From Candidatus Methylacidiphilales bacterium (GTDB lineage: Bacteria; Verrucomicrobiota; Verrucomicrobiia; Methylacidiphilales; CAZTYG01): a stretch of DNA of 64,000 nucleotides. Below the pieces are notes generated by a model. It searched no databases. It was not told the origin of the DNA and saw only the letters and a list, made by a program, of their open reading frames with translations. The DNA lies in the NCBI GenBank assembly GCA_033875315.1, contig JANRJG010000003.1, positions 1 to 64,000 of the forward strand. Reading direction: 5' to 3'. This document shows positions 55,526-64,000 of the stretch, one piece after another (within the stretch, counting starts at the first letter, position 1; each line of letters starts with the position of its first letter). The translations under genes were made by a program, and so were the position numbers.

Positions 55526-57165
55526 AACCCCTGCTTCCCATTATTCAAGTAACCCAAGTGCTCTCAGCCAGACGGGGGGTGGTTTCGTCGCGCGAAGTCT
55601 GGGAAACCGACGGTGTTCCAGAGGATCTGCATTTCAGCCTCCTGATCGACACAGGGGCGGGATTGAAGTTTTCCCACGCCGGCCAAACTCTGCGCGCAGC
55701 ACGCGAAGGCTTATTCATGGTGCGCGACCATGGGGTGAAGGTGGTGTGCGAACCGGTAGGGCCACCCTTCCCCCGCTTTCTCACTGTGAGCGTCCGGTGT
55801 CAACCACCCAGGGCCGCCACATCGCTGGCCGGCGGGGGAATGCTTGAACTCGATGCGCCCGGGCGCCAGCGGGTTCAGGCTCTCATGGAGTGGATACTGG
55901 ACCTGATGCGAATCCGCAACCCCACGGACGCCAAAATGGCCCGGCGTGTGGCGGGACTGTTGCTGGACTTTCTCCTTTGCGGGGAGGCCTCGGCCGGTCT
56001 CCTGGGCCGTCCGTCCCCTCCACCGCTGCCACCAGTCATCACGCGGGCACTGATGTTGATGCATGCGCACGTGGACCGAACGGGGGGAAGGTCAAACAAT
56101 CTGCAACATCTGGCCCAGCGCGCCGGGGTCAGTCCCCGGACCCTGAGGCGAATCTTCCTGCAAACACTTGGCCTGAGACCCCGGGATTGCCTAGGCCGAA
56201 TCCGGGTGCGGCAGGCAGCCCAGATGATCCGCGATTCCGCCCGCAGCCTGGCAGATATCGCTGCCACCACGGGATTTTCCGACCAGGGGCATTTGGCCCG
56301 ACATTTCCGCAGCGCCTACGGCATGTCCCCTGCCGCCTTCCGTGCCAACCCCGCCATTGCCATCGACCGCATGCCCATCCCCGGCCTGACCGCTTTAGAG
56401 CCCAACACATTTGTACAATTTGGCATCCGGGATGTTGACCTGTCCGGCAGCACAACGGCGGCGGAGATGGAAAAGGGCCTCATGCAACTGCTTAAAAAGC
56501 AACAGGGTCCGCGCGTCACAGGCCAGTGGACTCCGCTGGAGCCGGGCCGCGCCCGCCGCGCCTGTCTGCGCACGCCCAACCGATGCTGGTTGAAGAGCGG
56601 CCTGCTGTGGGAAAACTTGCGCAGCGGCCGCCTAGATTTTTTCGGCGTCCCGTTCTGGCTCCCGGAAGAGACTCCCGAGCGTCCCTCTGCCGTGGTGTTT
56701 CCCAGCAATTCCGCTCCGGATGAAGTCTCCGTGGACGGGGTCGACATCGACCTCAAAGGAAAAAAATACACCCGCCTGGCCCTGCTCCATGCCTGCGCCT
56801 ATGCCGGCCTGGGCAGCGGCCCCGTGGCACGGATCGGACTACACCCAGCCAACGGCGGCAGGGTCTCGTTCGCGATTCATCTGGCTTCCGAAGGAACCCA
56901 GGCATCCCCCACCAGAAGCCGGCCCGAGGATCCCCTTCTCTCCGATTGGTGGCCCCTGTATCTTGGGCAGGCCAATGCCTCCTCCAAACCTGTCTTGATC
57001 GTGAATCCGGATTCTCCCCTTTTCAACATCCGCCGGGCCTTTCTTTGGGAATGGCAAAATCCACAGCCGAATGTGCCCCTCAAGAAAATGACCCTGCGCC
57101 CCTGCGGGATCTCTGGAGCCTGTTACGTCCTGTTGGCCCTTTCCGGACAAGTCGCCACTGTGTGA
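55522..57165 (+). CDS. AraC-family regulator with C-terminal beta-sandwich-like extension
   Basis: The frame is open far upstream inside the LacI gene, but coding character begins at GTG 55522, which overlaps the LacI stop; I take this as the start, giving 547 residues. Residues ~1-180 are a beta-rich sensor-like domain of AraC type (FSHAGQTLRAAREGLFMV). Residues ~190-278 are the AraC double helix-turn-helix (NLQHLAQRAGVSPRTLRRIF and SLADIAATTGFSDQGHLARHF, ending GMSPAAFR). About 265 further residues follow, unusual for AraC proteins. They read like the glycoside-hydrolase accessory sandwich with FFGVPFWL, IDLKGKKYTRLALLHACAY, LLSDWWPLYL and AFLWEWQNPQPN. This could sense a glycan or oligomer. 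It probably activates the locus together with the LacI protein; its targets are not proven. Confidence 0.82.
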   Translation: MKPLLPIIQVTQVLSARRGVVSSREVWETDGVPEDLHFSLLIDTGAGLKFSHAGQTLRAAREGLFMVRDHGVKVVCEPVGPPFPRFLTVSVRCQPPRAATSLAGGGMLELDAPGRQRVQALMEWILDLMRIRNPTDAKMARRVAGLLLDFLLCGEASAGLLGRPSPPPLPPVITRALMLMHAHVDRTGGRSNNLQHLAQRAGVSPRTLRRIFLQTLGLRPRDCLGRIRVRQAAQMIRDSARSLADIAATTGFSDQGHLARHFRSAYGMSPAAFRANPAIAIDRMPIPGLTALEPNTFVQFGIRDVDLSGSTTAAEMEKGLMQLLKKQQGPRVTGQWTPLEPGRARRACLRTPNRCWLKSGLLWENLRSGRLDFFGVPFWLPEETPERPSAVVFPSNSAPDEVSVDGVDIDLKGKKYTRLALLHACAYAGLGSGPVARIGLHPANGGRVSFAIHLASEGTQASPTRSRPEDPLLSDWWPLYLGQANASSKPVLIVNPDSPLFNIRRAFLWEWQNPQPNVPLKKMTLRPCGISGACYVLLALSGQVATV

Positions 57166-57549
57166 AATAAGGGCCTATCCAAATAGAATCTAAGCCGGAA
57201 CGCGGCAGTTGATTTCGCGCAGTATCGCCGAGAAGAAAAGAAACGGATAGGTGACGAAAAGGGATACACCGAACGGTGATCGGCCTCTTCTGCTATGCCC
57301 ACGCATTTTTCCTCTGAGTTCTCTGTGTCCTGCACCCCGCTGAATAGCGGGGCTGTCGTTGATCTGCATTTTTACGGCTAAAGCTTATCCGGAAAAAGCC
57401 TGTTGCACTGGCGCCATGGCCGTTTTGTCTGCATATTCGTCCGTTTTATCCCTTTCTTATTCCGGCAGGCCTCGCAAAGATAAATTGGCATAGCAGTTCA
57501 ATAATGGCTTCGTGAACGATCTCCCAACCCGCCTCCACACCCTCTGAAC
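57166..57549. other. Intergenic region before the symporter gene
   Basis: 384 bases without a credible gene. A 7-base perfect stem (CCCCGCT / AGCGGGG, loop GAAT) at 57335-57352 may end the regulator transcript, but no T run follows. At 57309-57330 the run CCTCTGAGTTCTCTGTGTCCT resembles a low-complexity CTCTGTG-type sequence I have seen as a dispersed intergenic repeat in environmental genomes; whether it recurs in this genome cannot be seen here. The remaining AT-rich part should hold the promoter of the symporter unit. Confidence 0.4.
57335..57352 (+). terminator. Possible terminator hairpin after the AraC gene
   Basis: Perfect 7-base GC stem with a four-base loop, 170 bases past the AraC stop. 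It lacks the U-tract of a canonical intrinsic terminator, so it is only a candidate. Confidence 0.25.
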
Positions 57550-59046
57550 ATGAAAGATCCCGTCCGGGTTACGCCTCTCGTTTCGAGTTCCCCCGCCATT
57601 ACCCCGGAGTCCCCTGCTGCAGGCCCGGTCCTGAAAACTCCTGAACATTCCTCCGTTTCCAAACCCCTCACCTTGGGCGAAAAAATCGGGTACGGCTCTG
57701 GGGGCATCGCCTTTGTTCTGGCCTATTCGTTGCTGTCCCAGCTGGCCTTTCCGATCTTCAACATCTCTCTGGGTATGAACGCCACGTTGGTGGGTGTGGC
57801 CCTTGCCGTGGGTCGGTTCTGGGACGCCATCACCGACCCAGTAATGGGATGGTTCAGCGACAACGCACGGACGCCATGGGGACGACGCTGTCCATTTATC
57901 CTGCTGGGCGGATTGCTCTGCGCCCTCACCTTTCCGCTCTTCTGGTTTATCTCGCGCGGATGGCCGGAATGGGGCCAGTTCGCGTGGCTCACCGGCTGCA
58001 TCATCCTATACTACACATCCACCACGGTTTTCTGTGTGCCCTACCTTTCCCTGGGCTACGAATTGAATCCCGACCCGATCGAACGCACCCGTCTGCAGGC
58101 TTGGAGCACTTATTTCATTGCAGCGGTCTCGCTGGGCATGCCCTGGATTTATCGCGGTGCTCAATCGGAGGTTTTTCCCGACACCCTCACAGGGATGCGC
58201 TGGCTGGGAGTGCTCTGCGGGGTCGTGTTTTTCGCCTCCGCGCTTCCGGTCTTCCTGGGATGCCGCGAGCCACGCGATGCCTCCGCGCTCCAAGGCGAGA
58301 AATCCTCTTTCTGGAACGGGTTTGTGCTAACGCTGTCAAACCGGCCATTCGTTCTGCTGGTTCTTGGAGTCGTGACCACCATGCTGGCCGTGCCAACCTT
58401 GATCGGCTCGCTCGCCGTTTACATCAATACTTACTATATTTTCAATGGCGACACCAAGACCGGCGCTGCCTACGCGGCCGCGTTTACGACGCTTTATTAC
58501 ATCGTGAAATTCACCATCCTTCCCTTTTCAGTCAAACTGGTGGCGCGCTTCGGCAAGATACGGGTCATGCAAGGCGCCCTGTGGGTGGGCATTTTCGGCT
58601 CGATCAGCCAGTATTTTCTTTATACACCGGCCGCTCCTTGGTTGCAGTTTGTGACGGCGCTCTTCCTCTCCCCGGCCCTCACCTGCTTCTGGTTGCTCGT
58701 GAACCCGATGAAAGCCGACTGCACCGACTACGACGAATGGAAAACCGGGCAACGCCGCTCGGGCAGCTACGCGGCCGTGGCCAACTGGATGGAAAAGATG
58801 GCCATGAGCGTATTTCTGGTTTTTTCCGGGATGTTGCTCGACTGGAGCGGCTTTGATCCCGCATTGGGGGCGGCGCAGGCCGAACAAACCACGTGGATCT
58901 GGCGCATGGCCTTCGCAGGGGTGCCCGCAACCGGTTACGCCATCGCGTTGGTTTGTCTGCATTTTTATCCGCTGACCGATGAAAAAATGAGCGCCATCCG
59001 CGCCGATTTGGAAGCCCGCAACATCCTGCAGGAACAAGCACCTTGA
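57550..59046 (+). CDS. GPH-family sugar:cation symporter (MFS)
   Basis: A 498-residue inner-membrane transporter of the glycoside-pentoside-hexuronide:cation symporter family (MelB/XynB/UidB type). A ~40-residue hydrophilic N-terminus precedes LTLGEKIGYGSGGIAFVL, the typical first segment. Family marks follow: VGRFWDAITDPVMGWFSDNARTPWGRRCPFIL (the loop 2 motif with Asp and the R-PWGRR signature, shown here in part only as WDAITDP and GRRCPF) and FCVPYLSLGYELNPDPIERTR. About twelve hydrophobic helices can be counted. It would import oligosaccharides, uronides or pentosides produced by the secreted enzymes, for final cleavage by the GH43 and cytoplasmic SGNH enzymes. Its stop overlaps the TTG start of the next gene, so transport and lysis are co-expressed. 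Confidence 0.9.
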   Translation: MKDPVRVTPLVSSSPAITPESPAAGPVLKTPEHSSVSKPLTLGEKIGYGSGGIAFVLAYSLLSQLAFPIFNISLGMNATLVGVALAVGRFWDAITDPVMGWFSDNARTPWGRRCPFILLGGLLCALTFPLFWFISRGWPEWGQFAWLTGCIILYYTSTTVFCVPYLSLGYELNPDPIERTRLQAWSTYFIAAVSLGMPWIYRGAQSEVFPDTLTGMRWLGVLCGVVFFASALPVFLGCREPRDASALQGEKSSFWNGFVLTLSNRPFVLLVLGVVTTMLAVPTLIGSLAVYINTYYIFNGDTKTGAAYAAAFTTLYYIVKFTILPFSVKLVARFGKIRVMQGALWVGIFGSISQYFLYTPAAPWLQFVTALFLSPALTCFWLLVNPMKADCTDYDEWKTGQRRSGSYAAVANWMEKMAMSVFLVFSGMLLDWSGFDPALGAAQAEQTTWIWRMAFAGVPATGYAIALVCLHFYPLTDEKMSAIRADLEARNILQEQAP

Positions 59047-60941
59047 TCCCACGACACTTCCCCTTGGCTCTCATCTTCCTGCCTGCGCTAGCACTGGCCA
59101 GCAATCCCGTCGAATTCTTTGTGGCTCCTGAGGGCGGCAAAGACGGTGACGGGACCCGCCAACGGCCCTTCACCCGGTTGGAGACCGCGCGGGACGCCGC
59201 ACGGGCCGCAAACCAAGCGGGCAAGGGACCAGTGACCGTCCATTTCCTCGGCGGCACCTACCGGCTCCGGGAGACCCTCCATCTGGATGCCGGGGATTCC
59301 GGACGGGGCGGAGCACCCACCGTCTATCGTGCGGCGAAAGGGGTGCTTCCGGTGCTCAGCGGAGGGGAAGTGGTGACCGGCTGGCGTGTCACCGAAGCCA
59401 GCGCCGGCCTTTATGAAGCCACGGTCGGCCCTGCCCTTTTCCGCCAGGTCTACTTGGATGGCAAGCTTCTGACGCGGGCGCGCCACCCAAACGGAGGCTG
59501 GCACGGTCCCTTCTGGCGAATGACGGGAGCGGATATCAAGGGCCGACGATTGCACATCCAGCGCGACCTTTGGGACGAAGTGAAGGCCCTGGCGGGAAAG
59601 TCTGTGCTGGAGGTGGTCTGGAACGGCCATTGGACCCATTACCGCGGGAAAGTCGGGGCAGTGGAAAAGGCGGACGGGCACACGGCCATCGGAATCGATT
59701 CTCCCGACGAGGCCTCGTTTTTCGTGAAGCCGCTGGATTACTTCAAGAACGTCCCCTTCTATTTCGAGGGAGCCGCCACGTTCGTCGATGAAGTGGGAGA
59801 GTGGCATCACGACCCCGCAAGCGGAATCTTGCGCGTCCGCTTCGGTTCCGGGGTCGACCCTTCCTCGCATGTCGTCGAAGTGCCCCGCTTGGATGTGTTA
59901 CTCACCGTCGAAGGAACGCCGGACCAACCCGTGCGGCATCTGGAAATTCAAGGCCTTGGTTTTGAGACAAGCAATTGGACGCGTCCCAGCACCCGCTCGT
60001 TTCCTTCCACCCAGTTGGCCCAACCCTACGGCGGACCCCGTGACTACGAGGGCAGGGACTACCCCACCGGCATGATCCGCGTGCGCCATGCGGACGGTTT
60101 CGCAGTGAGAAAATGCCGCATCCGCAACGCTGGAGCGACCGGAATCCAATTCTGGCAGAATGTTTCCAACTCGGACATCGAGGGAAACGAAATCGGCCCG
60201 GTGATGGCCAATGGAATCGAAATCGATCCCGAGTCGCGCCCTTTGCGCTTCATGGAAGCCGAGGGCCCCGGCGATCACGAACGCCTGATCCGTGAACGCT
60301 GCACCAACAACGCCATTTGGAACAACCGCATCCGTGAATGCGGCCGCCAATACGTCAACGGTGGCGCCATCCTGGCCCACTTCGTCAGCAAACTGTTGGT
60401 CGACCACAACGAGATTTCCGACCTGCCTTATACGGCCATCCAAATCGGCAACCAACCCGGTGGCTACAAGGACTGGGGCTGCCATGAAAACCGGGTCCGA
60501 GGCAACCGCATCCAACGGGTCATGCAGTTGCTGGATGATGGCGGGGCCATTTATACCCTCGGTGGCCAGCAGCACGGAACAGTCATAGAAGAAAATTATA
60601 TCTCCGATCTGGTGCGCAACCCCTGGACGGGCAATGTCTGGCTCGCGGGCATCTACTTGGACAACTTCACCCAATTCGTGACTGTGCGGCGCAATGTCAT
60701 AGTCAATGCCCCCACTTTCTACGCGTCAATCAATGGCGCCAAAGACAATACCTTCATCGAAAATGAAGGCCTGACCATCCAAGACCAACAGAAGGACGGC
60801 TTACGCCCGGGGACACAGCGCGTGATCGGCTTTCGTCCCATGAAGGAAATCGAAGCGGTCAAAGATCAATCAGGGCCGCGACCCGGCTATGATCCCCGTG
60901 CGCCACGCAGCGGCGATTCCGGTAAAAAATCAATTCTTTGA
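59043..60941 (+). CDS. Secreted right-handed parallel beta-helix protein
   Basis: A 632-residue protein that must start at TTG 59043, inside the preceding stop (TTGA overlap), because this gives an immediate signal peptide (IPRHFPLALIFLPALALAS) and there is no suitable ATG nearby. The mature sequence begins EFFVAPEGGKDGDGTRQRPFTRLETARDAARAA, the same entry as the minus-strand 721-residue protein. Then GTYRLRETLHLDAGDSG, VDEVGEWHHDPASGILRV, and solenoid coils with NRIRECGRQYVNGGAI, NEISDLPYTAIQIG and NYISDLVRNPWTGNV follow. It is likely a polysaccharide lyase or hydrolase on a uronic-acid polymer; no catalytic residue assignment is possible. It belongs to a plus-strand unit with the symporter. 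Confidence 0.8.
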   Translation: MIPRHFPLALIFLPALALASNPVEFFVAPEGGKDGDGTRQRPFTRLETARDAARAANQAGKGPVTVHFLGGTYRLRETLHLDAGDSGRGGAPTVYRAAKGVLPVLSGGEVVTGWRVTEASAGLYEATVGPALFRQVYLDGKLLTRARHPNGGWHGPFWRMTGADIKGRRLHIQRDLWDEVKALAGKSVLEVVWNGHWTHYRGKVGAVEKADGHTAIGIDSPDEASFFVKPLDYFKNVPFYFEGAATFVDEVGEWHHDPASGILRVRFGSGVDPSSHVVEVPRLDVLLTVEGTPDQPVRHLEIQGLGFETSNWTRPSTRSFPSTQLAQPYGGPRDYEGRDYPTGMIRVRHADGFAVRKCRIRNAGATGIQFWQNVSNSDIEGNEIGPVMANGIEIDPESRPLRFMEAEGPGDHERLIRERCTNNAIWNNRIRECGRQYVNGGAILAHFVSKLLVDHNEISDLPYTAIQIGNQPGGYKDWGCHENRVRGNRIQRVMQLLDDGGAIYTLGGQQHGTVIEENYISDLVRNPWTGNVWLAGIYLDNFTQFVTVRRNVIVNAPTFYASINGAKDNTFIENEGLTIQDQQKDGLRPGTQRVIGFRPMKEIEAVKDQSGPRPGYDPRAPRSGDSGKKSIL

Positions 60942-60963
60942 CAACCTTACCGCATCCCGTTCT

Positions 60964-63633
60964 ATGTATACACACAAGCATCGGTTTCATCGCGAAGTGA
61001 TCCCGGCACTGGCCGTTTCGCTGGTCTTGTGTACTTCCGGATGCGACCGAGCCCATTCTCCCCCTCTCCCCTTCAAATCTGACAATCCTGTGACTGAATC
61101 GTCCCCAACCACCGCAACGAAACCTGACACACCACCTGTGGAAGCACCATGGAAACCGACCGCCATGCCGGACAACGGATTCGAACAGGCGGAGTCGTCT
61201 TGGGATTTTTCCGCCGCCGAGGGAACGGCCCGCATCGCACCCGAGGCCGCACGCTCGGGCACGAAAGGGCTGCGAATCGAGAGCCGGCACGATGACAAAA
61301 ATGCCTTCATTCTCGGACCCAAACTCCAAGTTGATCCGGAGTCGGCCTACCGGCTTACTTGGCAGGCGCGGGTCGTCTCTGGTGCGGGCACCAACATCTA
61401 CCTGCGCTTTCTGGGCCCAGATGGCGCCGAATTAAGCCGGGAAGAAGGCCGGATCGGCACCGGGAAACCCAGTGAGTGGAATCCGGGTTTCGTCAACGGG
61501 ATGCCCCCGATGCGCGCGGTCTCATTGCAAGTGCTGATCCAGCGACCAGGTTTTCGTAGCCCGAACTACGTGATTGATGTGGACGACCTCGAACTCCTGA
61601 AGAGGCCCATCGTGATCGCGGCACCCTGGCGGGCCACTTACAAACTACGTCCCGAGGATAAGAACCAGCTCACCGCAGCGGACGTGGTCGGACCGGACGG
61701 ACTGGTTTACCCGGATTTTACCTACGCCGGGCTTCCGGGCGGCATTCCCAAACTGCCGGTCGCTGCGCGGATGGCCGATCTCGGCGTGCGCGACGGCGAC
61801 AGCATCGCAGCCCTGTTGGAGCAGACGGCGGCGAGGGTCGCGGCTGAAGGTGGAGGCGCAATCGAACTGGGAGAAGGGACTTTCTATCTCGACGAACCGG
61901 TGATGGTTTTTGGAAACAAAGTGGCGATTCGTGGAGCCGGACGCGAGAAAACACGTTTGATCTTCCGCTACCATGTGCCCTACGGCAACGTGCGCTTTTT
62001 CCGGTTGAAAGAAGGCCAGCAAATCGACCAGGGCACGTCCATTGAATTTCACGCCAATCCGCGCGATCTGGTGGCGATGGAATTGAAAGCAGGAGACAAG
62101 AGCCTGTCCCGGAAAGTGCGGGCGGATCATTGGGGCAATACTTTTGCCCTTCGCATCAGCGGGAACCAAGTGCTCGGATTGCTCGGTGAAGGGGAACATG
62201 GGCTCACCGCCATCGCAGAATACCAAAACGGCGACCGAGCCGAGGCGACCATCCGACTTCGTCTAACCAAAGGATTCTCCGGTGAGCCCTCACCGGACCA
62301 ACTGGGGGCGATCAATTTTGTCGGCCGCGGCCAGGTCTCCAGTCCGAAACCGCTGGTAGCCGACGGGCGCCGTGGCGACCAGGTGATCCGATTGGCGGAC
62401 GGACATGGATTCAAGCCCGGCGACAAAATCAGCCTGGTGGCACCGGCCAGCGATCGATGGAAGAACCTGGTCGGACACCACTCCCACTGGAAAATTCAAG
62501 CGCAGAACCTGTACCAGATCGACTCGGTGACCGGAGGCAAACTGACGCTGAACCAGCCCCTGCGGGTGGAGTTTCTGGTTGAGGACGGCTCGTATGTGGT
62601 CAAATTCACCACACTCAACATGGGCGGGATCGAGAACCTGCACTTGGAGCAGATGGTGGTGCCCGGGCAGCCAGCACCCGGCCCGCGCATCGGGCATACC
62701 CTCTGGCACGCCATTGACGACCTGTGGACCACGGGCGTGAACACCCAGAACGTCTGGGGTTTTTGGATGCACGATGTGACCGTGCGCAACGTCGGGCGCA
62801 ACTCGGCCTACTTCCTGATGTCAAAGCACATCGAAGTGCGCAACTGTCTGTTTGACGAAGCGATTTTCAAGGGAGGGGGCGGCACCGGCTACATCGGTTT
62901 TGACCGCACCTGGGACAGCCTGATGGATACCGTGGAGGTGCGCGGCATGCGGCATGCGCCCAACCTCCAATGGAACTCATCCGGTAACGTGATCCGCAAC
63001 GGCCGCTTCCTCGGCAGCGACGGCCAGTGGCACGCGGGGTGGACACACGAGAACCTGCTTGAAAACAACTTCATCGATGCGCGGGGAGGCGACGGCAGTT
63101 ACGGACACGGTCTCTATGCATCGGGCCCTTGGAGTGGCATCCATGGCCCGCAGGGCCCACGCAATGTGGTTTACGGAAACGATGTCATGGCCCGCAAAGA
63201 CTGCCTGCACATGCTGGGAGGAAACGAAGCTTGGATGATCCTGCACAACCGCTTCGTCTCCGAAAACGGCCGCGCGGTCTATGCGCGGGAAAAAAGCTTC
63301 GATCATATCATACGCGGCAACGTTTTTGTGCTCCGCAAGGCGGTTAAACCGGCGGTCCTACTCGGTGCCGACAGCGTGGGTGTGGAACTCTTCCACAACA
63401 CTTTCTTTGGCGTGACAGCTCCATTGGTCGAATTTGCCGGTGGCCGCACCCATCTATTGCGCGACGAAGGCAACACGCTGGCATCGGACGTGCCCTCCAC
63501 CTTGCCTGACCGTCCGCAGCCGGCGGAGCCTTCTATTTTTCAGTGGCAGCGCGACCACGCCCCTGCCATCCGCGCGGCCGCTGCTACACGAATTTCCAAT
63601 CCCACTACAGAACAAAAACCCAATCCTAACTAA
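60964..63633 (+). CDS. Lipoprotein beta-helix enzyme with N-terminal CBM-like domain
   Basis: An 889-residue protein from ATG 60964. An upstream in-frame ATG at 60889 overlaps the previous gene, so the later start, which opens directly into the lipoprotein leader, is preferred. The leader ends in LVLCTSGC, a lipobox, followed by a Pro/Thr/Ser-rich tether. Residues ~65-215 resemble a CBM4_9-like sandwich (NGFEQAESSWDFSAAEGTAR, YVIDVDDLELL). From ~270 comes a pectate-lyase-type beta-helix: GDSIAALLEQTAARVAAEGGGAIELGEGTF (quoted in part: GGGAIELGEGTF), VAIRGAGREKTRLIF, and HIEVRNCLFDEAIF. It is probably an outer-surface polysaccharide lyase. The preceding beta-helix gene is 22 bases upstream and the next gene starts 2 bases after its stop. 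Confidence 0.8.
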   Translation: MYTHKHRFHREVIPALAVSLVLCTSGCDRAHSPPLPFKSDNPVTESSPTTATKPDTPPVEAPWKPTAMPDNGFEQAESSWDFSAAEGTARIAPEAARSGTKGLRIESRHDDKNAFILGPKLQVDPESAYRLTWQARVVSGAGTNIYLRFLGPDGAELSREEGRIGTGKPSEWNPGFVNGMPPMRAVSLQVLIQRPGFRSPNYVIDVDDLELLKRPIVIAAPWRATYKLRPEDKNQLTAADVVGPDGLVYPDFTYAGLPGGIPKLPVAARMADLGVRDGDSIAALLEQTAARVAAEGGGAIELGEGTFYLDEPVMVFGNKVAIRGAGREKTRLIFRYHVPYGNVRFFRLKEGQQIDQGTSIEFHANPRDLVAMELKAGDKSLSRKVRADHWGNTFALRISGNQVLGLLGEGEHGLTAIAEYQNGDRAEATIRLRLTKGFSGEPSPDQLGAINFVGRGQVSSPKPLVADGRRGDQVIRLADGHGFKPGDKISLVAPASDRWKNLVGHHSHWKIQAQNLYQIDSVTGGKLTLNQPLRVEFLVEDGSYVVKFTTLNMGGIENLHLEQMVVPGQPAPGPRIGHTLWHAIDDLWTTGVNTQNVWGFWMHDVTVRNVGRNSAYFLMSKHIEVRNCLFDEAIFKGGGGTGYIGFDRTWDSLMDTVEVRGMRHAPNLQWNSSGNVIRNGRFLGSDGQWHAGWTHENLLENNFIDARGGDGSYGHGLYASGPWSGIHGPQGPRNVVYGNDVMARKDCLHMLGGNEAWMILHNRFVSENGRAVYAREKSFDHIIRGNVFVLRKAVKPAVLLGADSVGVELFHNTFFGVTAPLVEFAGGRTHLLRDEGNTLASDVPSTLPDRPQPAEPSIFQWQRDHAPAIRAAAATRISNPTTEQKPNPN

Positions 63634-63635
63634 CC

Positions 63636-64000
63636 ATGAGAATTAACGCATCCGTCACCCGCTTGTTCTTGGCAGCGTTCTTGATCCAGACGCCGATCCA
63701 CAACCAAACCCAAGCCGCCGATCTCAATATCAAACCAGAAGGCTGTCCCACCGCCGTGACTCTGGAAGCCGGGGGGCGCAAAGTCCCCACATTGAAATTC
63801 GATCCTACAGCGACCACACTGCATTTCCTGCCAGTCGCAAAAGAAGAACAAAATTGGGCGGGAAAAAGCTACCTCAACTTGGAGTTATTCAATTCCAACC
63901 CCGGTCAGACGGAATTCGTGGTCCTGCTCCGTGACGGAGCGGACACCAAGGCCGCCGATCTCTTCCCCCGGGTCTACTTTTGGACCAAGGTCAAAGCCGA
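63636..64000 (+). CDS. Secreted protein, truncated at window end (unidentified)
   Basis: The ATG at 63636, two bases after the lipoprotein stop, opens a signal peptide (MRINASVTRLFLAAFLIQTP). 121 codons are visible before the window ends. The mature start (LNIKPEGCPTAVTLEAGG, then SYLNLELFNSNPGQTEFVVLL) is beta-rich and looks like an N-terminal sandwich of a larger secreted glycan-active enzyme, but I cannot name a family from this part. Co-transcription with the symporter unit is clear from the spacing. Confidence 0.7.
   Translation, partial: MRINASVTRLFLAAFLIQTPIHNQTQAADLNIKPEGCPTAVTLEAGGRKVPTLKFDPTATTLHFLPVAKEEQNWAGKSYLNLELFNSNPGQTEFVVLLRDGADTKAADLFPRVYFWTKVKA

Overview
The window is a GC-rich stretch of bacterial DNA that is almost entirely a carbohydrate-degradation locus. 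Three PEP-CTERM proteins built of autotransporter-type beta-strand repeats, many secreted or lipid-anchored modular enzymes, a glycoside/pentoside/hexuronide symporter and no SusC/SusD or TonB pair together suggest a Verrucomicrobiota member (Opitutales-like) or a close PVC relative. The taxon is inferred from gene content only. I saw no rRNA, tRNA, CRISPR array or insertion sequence.

Layout. (1) 1-43422, minus strand: sixteen genes packed head to tail, many with 4-base ATGA overlaps, looking like one very long operon (or a few nested units) read from about 43.5 kb toward base 1. In order of transcription: an (alpha/alpha)-toroid protein of unknown family; a 2218-residue modular beta-helix protein; a 1298-residue beta-helix protein; two heparinase II/III-like proteins; a GH43 enzyme; a heparinase-like lipoprotein with a LamG-like tail; a GH95-like enzyme; another heparinase-like protein; a DUF5703-like protein; a beta-helix protein; an SGNH hydrolase; a GH2 beta-galactosidase-type enzyme; a secreted SGNH hydrolase; a fifth heparinase-like protein; an alpha/beta hydrolase; and the start of a GH29 alpha-L-fucosidase cut by the window edge. 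(2) 43.6-54.4 kb, minus strand: three large PEP-CTERM surface proteins with AT-rich leaders; the first-listed one ends in a strong intrinsic terminator. (3) 54.4-57.2 kb, plus strand: a LacI-family regulator and a translationally overlapping AraC-family regulator with an unusual C-terminal beta-sandwich-like extension. (4) 57.5-64.0 kb, plus strand: a GPH-type sugar:cation symporter, a secreted beta-helix protein, a lipoprotein beta-helix protein and a truncated secreted protein.

How it may work. Secreted and surface-bound lyase-like enzymes would cut a uronic-acid-containing polysaccharide. The two SGNH hydrolases and the alpha/beta hydrolase would remove ester groups. GH29, GH95-like, GH2 and GH43 enzymes would trim fucose, galactose and pentose side groups. 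The symporter would import products, and the GH43 and one SGNH enzyme, which lack signal peptides, would finish the job inside. No sulfatase is present in the window, so a fucose-, galactose- and pentose-decorated plant-type polymer or mucilage seems more likely than a sulfated algal fucan; this is inference. The LacI/AraC pair is the obvious candidate to control the locus, and recurrent TTGCA direct repeats in the leaders are candidate operators.
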